A stretch of DNA of 64,000 nt from Promethearchaeota archaeon (GTDB lineage: Archaea; Asgardarchaeota; Lokiarchaeia; Sigyniarchaeales; SOKP01). Below the pieces are notes generated by a model that worked only from the letters and a program-made list of their open reading frames with translations, did no database searches and had not been told where the DNA came from. A program made the translations under genes and the position numbers. The stretch covers positions 62,001 to 126,000 of the forward strand of contig JALGVJ010000001.1 in the NCBI GenBank assembly GCA_029838195.1, read 5' to 3'. Shown in pieces: positions 28,927 through 37,960 of this stretch (positions are counted from its first letter, which is position 1; every line of letters starts with the position of its first letter).

Positions 28927-29379
28927 ATGAGTGAAAAAATACAAGAAACAAGAACGATTGTAGCGTTCGGGTGTGAAAAATGAGGATATGCCGCCGCTGA
29001 TTTAACAGGAACGACCAGGCGATCTTATTCTCCTAATTTTCACTTGATTCGGGTGAGATGTACCGGACGAGTGGGCGTTCACTTAATAATGCAAGCCTTC
29101 TTGAACGGCGCTGATGGCGTAGCCATTATTTCTTGTCATGAAGGAGAATGTAATTTTGGTCATGCTAACATGAATACATATGCTCACGTTCAAACTTTAA
29201 AGAAAATCTTTCAACAACAAGGGATTCATCCCGATAGAATCCAACAATACTTTTGTGCTGCGGCAGAAGTCGAGAATTTCGTTGCGGCCGTAGAAGACAT
29301 CACGTCACGAGTCTTCGCGTTGCCTCCTCTACCGAAAAAAGGAAATATTAAACCGAATGAGAATGCTCCTCTCAAGTAA
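28927..29379 (+). CDS. mvhD: MvhD-type iron-sulfur protein, selenoprotein with one in-frame TGA (Sec) codon
   Basis: ATG 28927 to TAA 29379 gives 150 residues, with TGA at 28981 decoded as residue 19. The sequence AFGCEKUGYAAADLTG matches the MvhD/VhuD opening CCxWC/U-YxxAD, where Cys or Sec is known. VRCTGRVGVHLIMQAFLNGA and SCHEGECNFGHAN follow, the standard iron-sulfur core. MvhD carries electrons from a hydrogenase or other donor to HdrA. It starts 18 bp after hdrA. No hydrogenase genes are in the window, so the donor may be the FrhB-like protein downstream (inference). Confidence 0.9.
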
Positions 29380-29483
29380 AACGTAGGTTGAGGGGAAATC
29401 TAACCCGTGGCATGGGTATTCGGTTAAACTGAAGTTTTAAGTAATAAAAAATTGTAATTTATTATCACGAGTAAAGACTAAAA
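29380..29483 (+). promoter_or_regulatory. Possible 3' SECIS region of the selenoprotein genes (structure not resolved)
   Basis: Archaeal SECIS elements are normally in the 3' UTR. This 104-nt gap after mvhD is the first non-coding stretch after all three TGA codons. ACCC (29403-29406) pairs with GGGT (29414-29417) around a 7-nt loop, and an alternative TAACC/GGTTA pairing overlaps it. Outer AAAAC and GTTTT could pair. TGA occurs on both flanks of the inner part, as in a kink-turn. No single fold is convincing. Confidence 0.3.
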
Positions 29484-30995
29484 ATGACTCAAGAAAAAGA
29501 ACTAACGTGGGACTCCTTGAGAAATTTAGCTGATGCCCTAGATTCATATAGAGTACGGGCGTTCATTGATGCTAAAAGGGACATTTTGAGTATGGGAGTC
29601 TACTCCGAGGAGCAATATTACTCCATTTTATTTAAGATGATTGAAGAAGAGAAATTGAAATATGGCTTGTTTGAGGAGATCAAGGAAGGAAACATTTCTC
29701 GATACCATCATTTAAAATCCTTCGCAAGGCGAGTTTCAATCCCTCCTAAAAAAGCGTATAGCTTACTTAAATTACTCCAAGTAGAAAATTTAATACACGT
29801 TGACCCCATCTTGGAAGAAAAAATTGATGTAACTGAAGAACAAGACAAGAATGCATTTTTTACTCCTAAAATTCAAGATCTTAAGATAAAAGTGCTCAAT
29901 AAGGATTTTCTAAAAGTAAAATCAATTTATGAGCCTGTTCGGGTCATTTTTGAGTCTAAAATCTGTTCAGGATGCGCCATGTGCACGAGCACGTGTCCCA
30001 TGAATTGCCTTGACATGTTTAATGGATTTGGTAAATTTGAGGAATCTTCTTGTATTCGCTGCGGATTGTGTTATCTCGTTTGTCCTCGTTCCTTTCTCCC
30101 AATAGATGTAATGCACATGACAGTGGAGGAATCTGATGTGGTTAATAATTATTCAGTAATAGGAACGTACCTGGAGATTCATTCGGCTCGCACTAAAATT
30201 AAGAAGATTGCTACTAATTGTCAAGATGGAGGGATTTCCAGCACCATTCTCTATTATCTTTTTGAAAAAGGTATGATTAATCGTGCGGTTGGCGCAACAA
30301 TGAGTACTACGCCATGGAGGCCAGAACCCATGATTTTACACCAGAAGGAGGAGGTTTTTTTAACTCTAGGGACTAAATACGTGAATAATCCATCGCTTAA
30401 AATGCTAAAACAATTCAACGGCACTAAGGACCCCGTAGCCGTTGTTGGCGTTCCTTGCATGATGCAAGCTCTATTAAAAGCTCAAATTTATGATGTTAAT
30501 CTTCCATTTATCAACAATATAAAATATCGAATTGGTATTTTTTGCATGGAATCCTTTTCTTATCAATCTCTCTTAGAGATTTGTAATAAACTTGACGTGG
30601 ATATCAAACAAGTTAGCAAGATGGATATCAACAAGGGCAAGTTCTTCCTGTACACGAAAGACGGACAAAATAAGAGTATTCCAATGAAAGAAATCTCCCA
30701 CCTCGCTCGTGAAGATTGCGAGGTCTGCCCTGACCTCACGTCAGAAGCCGCTGATATTTCAGTAGGATCTATTGGCTCCGCCCCCGGATTCAACACGGTG
30801 ATCATCAGAACCCAAAAAGGAAAGAATCTCTACGAGAAATTAATCGAAAATGATTTTATAGAATCCCACGAATTGGAAAATGATTCCCCTAACCTCTCCT
30901 TACTGTTTAAAATCGCCAATTCTAAAAAAAATAAGTGTAAAAAACACTTGAAGGAGAAAAAAAATAATAACTTGCGACATCCCCTATATTACTAG
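29484..30995 (+). CDS. FrhB-like F420-dependent iron-sulfur flavoprotein with N-terminal helical domain
   Basis: The 503 residues have a helical, winged-helix-like N-terminal domain (1-140). A 2x[4Fe4S] ferredoxin follows with C161/164/167/171 and C190/193/196/200, then the FrhB/F420-hydrogenase beta-subunit domain (NCQDGGISSTILYYLF, VAVVGVPCMMQALL, CEVCPDLTSEAADISVGSIG). FrhB domains bind FAD and F420. The N-terminal extension is not in standard FrhB. It starts 105 bp after mvhD on the same strand. It probably lets F420 exchange electrons with the HdrA-MvhD unit, a role inferred from context. Confidence 0.85.
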   Translation: MTQEKELTWDSLRNLADALDSYRVRAFIDAKRDILSMGVYSEEQYYSILFKMIEEEKLKYGLFEEIKEGNISRYHHLKSFARRVSIPPKKAYSLLKLLQVENLIHVDPILEEKIDVTEEQDKNAFFTPKIQDLKIKVLNKDFLKVKSIYEPVRVIFESKICSGCAMCTSTCPMNCLDMFNGFGKFEESSCIRCGLCYLVCPRSFLPIDVMHMTVEESDVVNNYSVIGTYLEIHSARTKIKKIATNCQDGGISSTILYYLFEKGMINRAVGATMSTTPWRPEPMILHQKEEVFLTLGTKYVNNPSLKMLKQFNGTKDPVAVVGVPCMMQALLKAQIYDVNLPFINNIKYRIGIFCMESFSYQSLLEICNKLDVDIKQVSKMDINKGKFFLYTKDGQNKSIPMKEISHLAREDCEVCPDLTSEAADISVGSIGSAPGFNTVIIRTQKGKNLYEKLIENDFIESHELENDSPNLSLLFKIANSKKNKCKKHLKEKKNNNLRHPLYY

Positions 30996-31223
30996 CCTTG
31001 AAAACCTATTTCCTTACATGATTCCGGATTAAATCTCTTGATCACTGGTTGACATGCTCCACCATTTTCTCTCATTGAACTAACCAGCTACAAAAAAGAA
31101 TTCTCACCCTCCTTACCTCTAAACGAAAAGCATTGCAAAATTTTAAAATCATGATTTTTAACTAATGTATTTTTTTTAAAGTTAATTTAGTTCCTAAAAA
31201 ATTAATAAAATTGAATAATAATT

Positions 31224-32594
31224 ATGAATGAACAAGGATTTAGTAAATGGCAAAAATGGAGCTTCGGAATGGGGTCCTTCGCTCAATGGTTCGTAATGAG
31301 CGCTTTTAATACGTGGGTCTTCACGTTTTACTTTTCCGCTGTTAAATTGAATGTGAATCTCATAATGCTTGCTTATATTACCTGGACGATCTGGAATGCT
31401 ATTAATGACCCTTTACTGGGATATATCTCGGATAGGACTCGAACGCGATGGGGGAGAAGGAAACCTTTCATAATTCTAGGAACCATCCCTGTTTTAATAA
31501 TTGAGATAATCTTATGGATTCCTCCTACGGGTAACCCAATATATACTTTTATTTATTTACTCATCATGCTAATCTGCTACGATACATTTTATACCATGAT
31601 CACTTTTTTCGATGCATTATTTCCTGAATTGTATGTTTCCGTAGAGGAGCGAGCAGAAGTAAACACCATCAAGCAAATTCTAGCCACGGTTGGCTTGCTC
31701 TTTGCATATTTAATTCCGGGTATTTTCATAGGAGATCTTACTGTAAAAGAGGGTTATTTAATAAATGGACTTGTTACGTCCATTATCGTGGGCATTTCCT
31801 TATTTATAGCGATTTATTGGGGCGTGAGAGAAAAGGAGGAATTTAAATTTGACCATCAGCATGAATTCAATTTTTTCGAGGGTTTAAAATATGCTTTCAA
31901 GAATAGAGGTTTTGTACTTTACACCATCATGTTTTTTCTCTATGAATACATTCTCCTGGTATTAGGTACGACAGTTCCGCTCTATGCGACCCATGTTCTT
32001 CACGTGAGCAATACGTTTCAGATTTCCCTACTCCTTGGCGTCATGTTCGTAGTGGGTGTTTTAACCGTGCCTATTTGGAGAAAGCTGGATGTAAAAATGG
32101 GTAGTAAAAGAGCATATGGTGTTTCCCTCGTGGCATATCTCCTCACTACCGTCCCTCTCTTGGTTGTTGCAGATTTTCAATCGGCCATTATTACCGTCGT
32201 GTTCATGGGGTTCGGTTTCGGTGGAATGCTTTATTTTATTTATTTAATCATTGCGGATGTCATTGATGAGGATGAATTGCGTACGGGTGTTAGAAGAGAA
32301 GGTACGTTTTTCGGGGTAACGAATTTTTTCATGCGATTAGCCATGATATTATCCATCATAACGGTCGGCATGGTTTTTAACACCACGGGTTGGGAAGAAT
32401 ATGTTCCCAATCCCAATGTCAATGTCATTCTTGGATTAAAACTCTTGGTATTCTTGTTTCCAGCGCTTGCAATTGTTGTTACAATGATTTGTTTATATTT
32501 TTACCCTTTTCCTAAGGAAAAAGTTGAACAAATGAAAAAACAACTCGAAGAATTACATGCTAAGAAAAGAGAAAGAATCCTTTCGAATCAATAA
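31224..32594 (+). CDS. GPH-family sugar/organic solute:cation symporter
   Basis: The 456 residues form 12 TM segments. The diagnostic loop SDRTRTRWGRRKPFIILG of the glycoside-pentoside-hexuronide family lies after TM2, and VIDEDELRTGVRREGTFFG marks the second half. Known members move melibiose, xylosides and glucuronides with Na+ or H+; related ones are seen beside MttB genes. It may import the methylated compound used by the methyltransferases at 34-38 kb (inference). It stands alone, 228 bp after the FrhB-like gene. Confidence 0.88.
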   Translation: MNEQGFSKWQKWSFGMGSFAQWFVMSAFNTWVFTFYFSAVKLNVNLIMLAYITWTIWNAINDPLLGYISDRTRTRWGRRKPFIILGTIPVLIIEIILWIPPTGNPIYTFIYLLIMLICYDTFYTMITFFDALFPELYVSVEERAEVNTIKQILATVGLLFAYLIPGIFIGDLTVKEGYLINGLVTSIIVGISLFIAIYWGVREKEEFKFDHQHEFNFFEGLKYAFKNRGFVLYTIMFFLYEYILLVLGTTVPLYATHVLHVSNTFQISLLLGVMFVVGVLTVPIWRKLDVKMGSKRAYGVSLVAYLLTTVPLLVVADFQSAIITVVFMGFGFGGMLYFIYLIIADVIDEDELRTGVRREGTFFGVTNFFMRLAMILSIITVGMVFNTTGWEEYVPNPNVNVILGLKLLVFLFPALAIVVTMICLYFYPFPKEKVEQMKKQLEELHAKKRERILSNQ

Positions 32595-32673
32595 ATAATT
32601 TTAATTTCTCCGTTTTTATTTATTCCCTTACATGAACCCCCGTTTTTTTCCAGAGGTTAATAAAAGAAAAAAA

Positions 32674-33954
32674 TTAAATTTTTGAAAGAGCTTGATCGAA
32701 ATCTTCAATTATATCCTCGGGATCTTCAAGTCCTACCGAAAAGCGGAAATGGGTGGGCGGAATGTTCATGGATCTCTTTTCCCAAGAGGCCAGGTCGATG
32801 CCCGTCATGAAAGGAGTAAATTGAATTAAGGATGTGCTGTCGCCCAAAGAAACGCCTACTTTAATTAATTTGAAATTTTCCATCAATTTTTTACAATCTT
32901 CTTCATTGCTTACTTCAAATCCAATCATCCCCCCGAAATGCTTCATTTGTTTTTTAGCTATTTCATGACCAGGATGCGATTCTAAGCCGGGATACATGAC
33001 TTTTGAGACCTTGGGGTGGTTCTCTAAATATCGACTTATTTCCATTGCATTCCGGGAGTGGCGTTCCATTCTCATGCCTAACGTGCGCATGCCACGGAGA
33101 ATGAGCCAAGCGTTAAAAGGACTGAGCACTTGTCCCTGAAGCTCTTGCCAAAAATATCGGATGTTCCTGATATGATTTTTTTCGCCAATTATGGCCCCGC
33201 CTAAGACGTCTCCGTGCCCATTTATGTATTTAGTCAAGCTCTCCACGACCAAATCCGCACCTAAGTCCAAGGGACGCTGTAGCGCCGGGGAGGCCCATGT
33301 ATTGTCCACGATCAATTTTCCGCCCACCTCATGAATTAAGGCAGCACATGCCTCTATATCAATGACATCAACGGTGGGATTGGCCGGTGTTTCGAAAAAG
33401 AGTAATTTGGTATTCTCGTCAATCGCTTTTTCCAATGCATTTAAATCCGTGAGGTCCACGCGCTTGGTCTGAATTCCTAATTGACAGTAAAGATTCGTAA
33501 AAAGCCTATAAGAACCCGTGTATTGATTTAAATGCGTTATCATGTTAGGAATGGCATCGGGCGTTGATTGAGGATAGTATTTTTTTATTTTTTCCGGGCG
33601 GATGCGTTCCAAACGCTCTTGCAGCACGCTGGAACATGCTAAGTGAACGGCGGCCATCCCTGATGCTACTGAAATTGTCGCCTCTCCCCCGTGGAGTACC
33701 GCTAATTTCTCATCAAGGGCATAAAGCGTGGGATTTTCCGTTCTCGAATAAAAATAGTGATTTTGAAGTAATTCTGATAAAGTCGCATAGGTATACGATT
33801 TTGTCGCATAAATGGGCGTTCTCAACCCATGAGAAGTTTCCGGATAAGGATCTTCTCCGGCTCGAATTGCTTGAGTGTCGAACCTCATGGCTGCCCAAGC
33901 CTGGCGAGTCTTTTCTCGTTCTTGAACGTCGTCTTTCTTTTCTTGTTCACTCAT
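32674..33954 (-). CDS. PLP-dependent Cys/Met-metabolism enzyme (gamma-synthase/gamma-lyase family)
   Basis: The 426 residues contain YSRTENPTLYALDEKLAVLHG, ASGMAAVHLA and the PLP lysine K242 in ESLTKYINGHGDVLGG, with D217 (VDNTW) for the pyridine nitrogen. This is the trans-sulfuration family (cystathionine gamma-synthase, methionine gamma-lyase, O-acetylhomoserine sulfhydrylase). A charged N-terminal extension of about 20 residues is present. Activity within the family cannot be read. It lies between the transporter and MttB, so methionine or a sulfur-methyl compound could feed the pathway (inference). Confidence 0.9.
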   Translation of the reverse strand: MSEQEKKDDVQEREKTRQAWAAMRFDTQAIRAGEDPYPETSHGLRTPIYATKSYTYATLSELLQNHYFYSRTENPTLYALDEKLAVLHGGEATISVASGMAAVHLACSSVLQERLERIRPEKIKKYYPQSTPDAIPNMITHLNQYTGSYRLFTNLYCQLGIQTKRVDLTDLNALEKAIDENTKLLFFETPANPTVDVIDIEACAALIHEVGGKLIVDNTWASPALQRPLDLGADLVVESLTKYINGHGDVLGGAIIGEKNHIRNIRYFWQELQGQVLSPFNAWLILRGMRTLGMRMERHSRNAMEISRYLENHPKVSKVMYPGLESHPGHEIAKKQMKHFGGMIGFEVSNEEDCKKLMENFKLIKVGVSLGDSTSLIQFTPFMTGIDLASWEKRSMNIPPTHFRFSVGLEDPEDIIEDFDQALSKI

Positions 33955-34056
33955 TTTTTATCACTTTTTTATATCATGATGATTAAATTTAATTTTTAAA
34001 ATAATAATGTTATATGCCGTAATTCTTTTTTTAGAATGAGCCTTGAGCATCGAATA

Positions 34057-35565
34057 TCATGTTCCGGGAAGATTAAGGGAATCTTTCGATTGATCTAACC
34101 CTTCTGCTATTTGATAATCTTCCATCGTTCGCTTGCTCACCATCTTAGTGTATTCTTTAATCTTCTTTTCAAGTTCGGGAGATAAACCGGGCCCTTTCTG
34201 GGTTTGGAGGATCTCGTTGACTTTCAAGCGAGCTCTTTCCATCATCGTGGTACCACCTTGTCTTAACCATGCCCCCCTTCTCTGCCGATCTGCCAATTGC
34301 GGCACGAATAATTCCTTTCTCGTATTTTTTGCGGTATGCCTCAAGCTTAAATAATTCTTCCCGCTTAAAGCAATTTCCTTGATCTGTTCAATGGCTAAAG
34401 CCTCTTCATCCATGCGAATTCCTTCTAACCCCCGCATGACGATGCTTATCAGCTCATCATCTATAACCAGCAATTCAAACGCTTCCGAAAGAGAACTCTC
34501 GTAGGTACCCGCGCATGTTATGTAATTGATTCCCGCTTGAGAAGAAAAAAATAGTGTCATGAGTCTCTCATGGCCATTCTGAATATCGAAGCATTTGGAT
34601 TCCGTCACGCAGCCCGGACCCCGTGAAGGAATGCCATAAAAACGGGCTAATTGTGCCATTCCTGCCGTAATTAACCCTGTTTCAACTGAACCCCACGCCA
34701 CATTTCCCGTAACAGGATCCATGGGCGCACTCATGGTAGAATAAAGAATTGGAGTACCAGAATTGATGAGTTGAGCAAGTACCACGGAGGAAAGAATTTC
34801 CATGTTGGATTGGATTAACACACCTGCTAAAGTCACGGGGGCTGTAGCTCCCGCACTTGCCGCAGGCGCAATTATGAGTGGTTGATTGTATTTAGCAAAA
34901 ATGAATAATCCGTTTAACATTATTCGAGTAAGATGAAGCGGACTTGTCGGATTGAAAAAACCTATCAAGCGTGGACGTTTTCTGAGTTCATCCTCTCCTC
35001 CTACAATCATGGATGTTAAATTCATCATGTCTTGACTGGCAACTCGTCCATAACATCCAAGACCGTAAGGCTTATGCGAATGTTTAGCCCATACTCTAAT
35101 GGCGTGGCAATGTAATTGCAAATAGGGGACATCATTCGGCCACACGTCAACATGACTCGCTATAATATTTTTTAAACTATCTACTATTCGAATTTGGTTA
35201 ATAGTATCTTCTAACACGCTCTTACGTACCCCTTTTTTCTTCGAAAGATCATGCATTTTAACCGGCGTGCCGACCGTGGCATGATGGATGGAATTCGTAT
35301 CAATTTTTACTTGAAAAGAACCATCGGGCCCGTATAAGGTAAAAGCATTTGGAACTTTTTTTAACTGCTCTTCCACCAAAGTTCGGGGAAATTTAATAAA
35401 AATGCTGTTTTCCCTTGTATCGGGAAGAGCTCCGTTATTAATTAATAGTTCACGAGCTTCTTCGGATTCTACTTTTACTCCCACTTCTTCTAATAAATTT
35501 AAAGTAGAGTCATGGATTACTCTTATTTCTTGTTCCGAAAGTACTTCCATTTTTTTCATCTTCAA
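34057..35565 (-). CDS. MttB-family corrinoid methyltransferase, non-pyrrolysine (paralogue 1)
   Basis: The 502 residues match trimethylamine methyltransferase over their whole length: LNLLEEVGVKVESEEARELL near the start, GFFNPTSPLHLTRIMLNG, and ITCAGTYESSLSEAFELLVI near the end. No in-frame TAG is present, so it is not the pyrrolysine-dependent MttB. Non-Pyl homologues demethylate glycine betaine, proline betaine or carnitine to a corrinoid protein. The start (ATG 35565) aligns with its paralogue. It is divergent from the corrinoid protein and paralogue 2, with 171 bp between. Confidence 0.92.
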   Translation of the reverse strand: MKMKKMEVLSEQEIRVIHDSTLNLLEEVGVKVESEEARELLINNGALPDTRENSIFIKFPRTLVEEQLKKVPNAFTLYGPDGSFQVKIDTNSIHHATVGTPVKMHDLSKKKGVRKSVLEDTINQIRIVDSLKNIIASHVDVWPNDVPYLQLHCHAIRVWAKHSHKPYGLGCYGRVASQDMMNLTSMIVGGEDELRKRPRLIGFFNPTSPLHLTRIMLNGLFIFAKYNQPLIIAPAASAGATAPVTLAGVLIQSNMEILSSVVLAQLINSGTPILYSTMSAPMDPVTGNVAWGSVETGLITAGMAQLARFYGIPSRGPGCVTESKCFDIQNGHERLMTLFFSSQAGINYITCAGTYESSLSEAFELLVIDDELISIVMRGLEGIRMDEEALAIEQIKEIALSGKNYLSLRHTAKNTRKELFVPQLADRQRRGAWLRQGGTTMMERARLKVNEILQTQKGPGLSPELEKKIKEYTKMVSKRTMEDYQIAEGLDQSKDSLNLPGT

Positions 35566-35757
35566 GAATTTTTCACCAACATGTTCGTGTTAAAAAGAGT
35601 AATTGCTCATTATCCTTGATAATATTACATGCTTCTTAAATGCTAAAAATTCCGTTTTATGTTTTCCCGAATTATTTTGAAAAAGTTTTTTTGTCAATGG
35701 AATTTAAGTGATATTAAAAATTTAATTGCTTAAAAATTGATACACGAGTTAAAAAAA

Positions 35758-36408
35758 ATGAGTCTGGAAGAAGATATTAAAACTTCTATCTTAGAATTTG
35801 ATGAAGATGGATTAAAAAAAAGGATTGAAACTGCTCTCTCCACGAAAGAAGCAGATCCGCTAACCATTCTCAAGATTATCGGGAATGTTATGACTTTAGT
35901 AGGAGATAAATTTGAAAAGGAAGAATATTTCTTGCCCGAATTAATCATGAGCGCCAATATCGTGAAATCTGCTATTGATGAAATATTGGATCCCGCTCTG
36001 AGGAACACAGGACAGAAAAAAGAATCTTTGGGCAAGGTCGTTATCGGAACCGTAGAAGGCGACGTTCATTCAATAGGAAAAGACCTCATTGCTTCTTTCT
36101 TGTTTTCCAATGGATTCGAAGTGTACAATCTGGGAGAAGAAGTGCCCGCTGAAAAATTTATTAATAAAGCAGAGGAAGTAAATGCCCATATCATTGGTCT
36201 AAGCTCCTTGCTCACGATGTCCATGGATTTCCAAAGGCAGGTCATCCAAGAATTAAAAAAGCGAGAGCTCCGAGATAAATATAAAGTAATTGTCGGTGGC
36301 AGTCCTACTTCGGAAGAATGGGCGGAGCAAATTGGCGCCGATGGATGGGCGGATGATGCTCTTGAGACCGTGGCCCTTGTTAAAAAATTATTAAATATAA
36401 ATGAATAA
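35758..36408 (+). CDS. Corrinoid protein (MttC/MtbC-like)
   Basis: ATG 35758 is chosen over an upstream TTG (35737), because the ATG matches the family start. The 216 residues have the helical cap (LEEDIKTSILEFDEDG) and the cobalamin-binding motif GDVHSIGKD (D102, H104, G107), where His is the lower axial ligand to cobalt. SLLTM and VIVGGSPTSEEWAEQIGADG complete the Rossmann-like B12 fold. It accepts the methyl group from MttB enzymes. Its stop overlaps the longest frame of the next gene by 8 bp, suggesting cotranslation. Confidence 0.92.
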   Translation: MSLEEDIKTSILEFDEDGLKKRIETALSTKEADPLTILKIIGNVMTLVGDKFEKEEYFLPELIMSANIVKSAIDEILDPALRNTGQKKESLGKVVIGTVEGDVHSIGKDLIASFLFSNGFEVYNLGEEVPAEKFINKAEEVNAHIIGLSSLLTMSMDFQRQVIQELKKRELRDKYKVIVGGSPTSEEWAEQIGADGWADDALETVALVKKLLNINE

Positions 36409-36430
36409 ATTACAAGAAAGAGAACATGTC

Positions 36431-37960
36431 ATGAAATTCAAGCGAATAGATTTGTTTTCGAAAGATGAGATTGAAGAGATTCACGGTGCCAGCATGCAAC
36501 TTCTCTCAGAAGTGGGTATGAAAGTAGATTCTGAGGAAACACGTGTCCTCTTAGCTAAAAACGGGGCTATAGTAGATGAAAAATCTAATTTCGTGCGTTT
36601 TCCGGAATCTTTAATTAAAGAAAAACTAAAAACCGTTCCGAATTCCTTCACCTTATATGGTCCAAACGAATCATTTCATTTTGAAGTGAACACGACAAGT
36701 ACTCAATTCGGAACTATCGGTACTCCCGTAAAAATATATGACCCCCAAAGCAAAAAGGGAGTACGCAAGACCGTGATGGAAGATACCATCAAGCAGATTC
36801 GCATAGTGGACAGCTTAAAACACGTCATGGCTTCTCACGTTGATGTATGGCCAAATGATATTAATTATTTAGCCCTTCACGTGCATTGCATTTATCAATG
36901 GGCGAAAAATACGAAAAAAGCTTATGGTTTAGGATGTATTGGGAAATTAGCTTCGCAAGATATGATGAACATGGTGTCTATTGTAGCGGGAGGAGAGGAA
37001 GAAATAATTAAAAAGCCCCGCCTCATAGGGTTCATGAATCCCACATCTCCTTTACATTTGCCCCAAATCATGACGAATGGCTTTTCTATTTTCACGAAAT
37101 ATAAACAGCCAACCATTATCGCTCCCGAAGCGCTTGCAGGAACCTCTTCACCCATCACCATTGCTGGTCTCTTAGCCCAAACTAATGCTGAAATCGTGGC
37201 AAGTGTAGTTTTATCTCAAATCTATAATCCGGGAGCGCCTGTTTTTTTTGGCACGGTCTCCCACGTGACGGACATGAAAACGGGGAATTCTGCCATCGGT
37301 TCCGTTGAAACAGGGTTAATTTCCGGAGGAATTGCGCAATTAGCACGTTTTTATGGCATTCCTTCACGGGGACCTGGAGCTGTTACAGATTCTAAATTAT
37401 TAGATCTCCAAAATGGCATGGAAAGAATGCAAACGTTAATGTGGGCTGCATTGACGGGCATAAATTACGTCACGTGTGCGGGAACTTTCGAAGCAACTTT
37501 AAGTGAGGCACTGGAATTATTAGTGATTGATGATGAATTGATAGGAATGATAAAACGGGCATTAGAAGGAGTAGAGGTAAATGAAGATACGTTGGCGGTA
37601 GATTTGATAAAAAAAATTGCTTTGAGTGAAAAAAAAGGGTCGAACTTTTTAGGGGAAATGCATACCATGAAATACATGAAAAAAGAGTTATACATGGCTT
37701 CTTTATTGGATAGAAATAGGAGAAACACCTGGTATAAAAAAGGTTCTAAAGACCTCATTCAGGTGGCACGAGAAAAAGTGGAACAAATTCTTCAAACATA
37801 TGAACCTCCTGAACTAGATCCTACTATAGAGGCGAAGTTAAAAGAATATATTAAAGAGGTAGAAGCAAGAACTTTTGAATATTATAAGAAAGTAGAGGGA
37901 ATCACGTCGGGCTCGGTGTCGATAAGCGGAGTCACGGAGATCAAATCAGATGATGCATGA
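36431..37960 (+). CDS. MttB-family corrinoid methyltransferase, non-pyrrolysine (paralogue 2)
   Basis: ATG 36431 gives MKFKRIDLFSKDEIEEIH, which aligns with the start of paralogue 1 (MKMKKMEVLSEQEIRVIH). An ATG at 36401 would overlap the corrinoid gene by 8 bp and add ten residues. The 509-residue protein shares GFMNPTSPLHLPQIMTNG and ITIAGLLAQTNAEIVASVVL with paralogue 1. No TAG is in frame. A C-terminal tail (SGSVSISGVTE) is extra. The substrate should be a betaine-type methylated amine; residues do not identify which. Confidence 0.92.
   Translation: MKFKRIDLFSKDEIEEIHGASMQLLSEVGMKVDSEETRVLLAKNGAIVDEKSNFVRFPESLIKEKLKTVPNSFTLYGPNESFHFEVNTTSTQFGTIGTPVKIYDPQSKKGVRKTVMEDTIKQIRIVDSLKHVMASHVDVWPNDINYLALHVHCIYQWAKNTKKAYGLGCIGKLASQDMMNMVSIVAGGEEEIIKKPRLIGFMNPTSPLHLPQIMTNGFSIFTKYKQPTIIAPEALAGTSSPITIAGLLAQTNAEIVASVVLSQIYNPGAPVFFGTVSHVTDMKTGNSAIGSVETGLISGGIAQLARFYGIPSRGPGAVTDSKLLDLQNGMERMQTLMWAALTGINYVTCAGTFEATLSEALELLVIDDELIGMIKRALEGVEVNEDTLAVDLIKKIALSEKKGSNFLGEMHTMKYMKKELYMASLLDRNRRNTWYKKGSKDLIQVAREKVEQILQTYEPPELDPTIEAKLKEYIKEVEARTFEYYKKVEGITSGSVSISGVTEIKSDDA

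Noticed and set aside
26899..28983. Explanation of the three TGA codons as stop-codon reassignment or nonsense mutations
   Set aside because: TGA ends clearly complete genes such as rps4 and rps11, and all three TGA codons fall exactly on Cys/Sec columns of HdrA and MvhD with intact flanks.
31045..31087. Inverted repeat CTGGTT/AACCAG flanking a 31-nt loop with TGA on both sides, considered as a SECIS for the selenoprotein genes
   Set aside because: The upper helix needed for a SECIS core does not form (CATGCTCC against CTCTCAT), and it is more than 1.5 kb from mvhD, after another gene.
33564..33986. 140-codon plus-strand ORF opposite the PLP enzyme gene
   Set aside because: Antisense to a well-supported conserved gene; no start context or domain.
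34057..37960. Pyrrolysine (in-frame TAG) in the MttB homologues
   Set aside because: Both genes run full length without an in-frame TAG.
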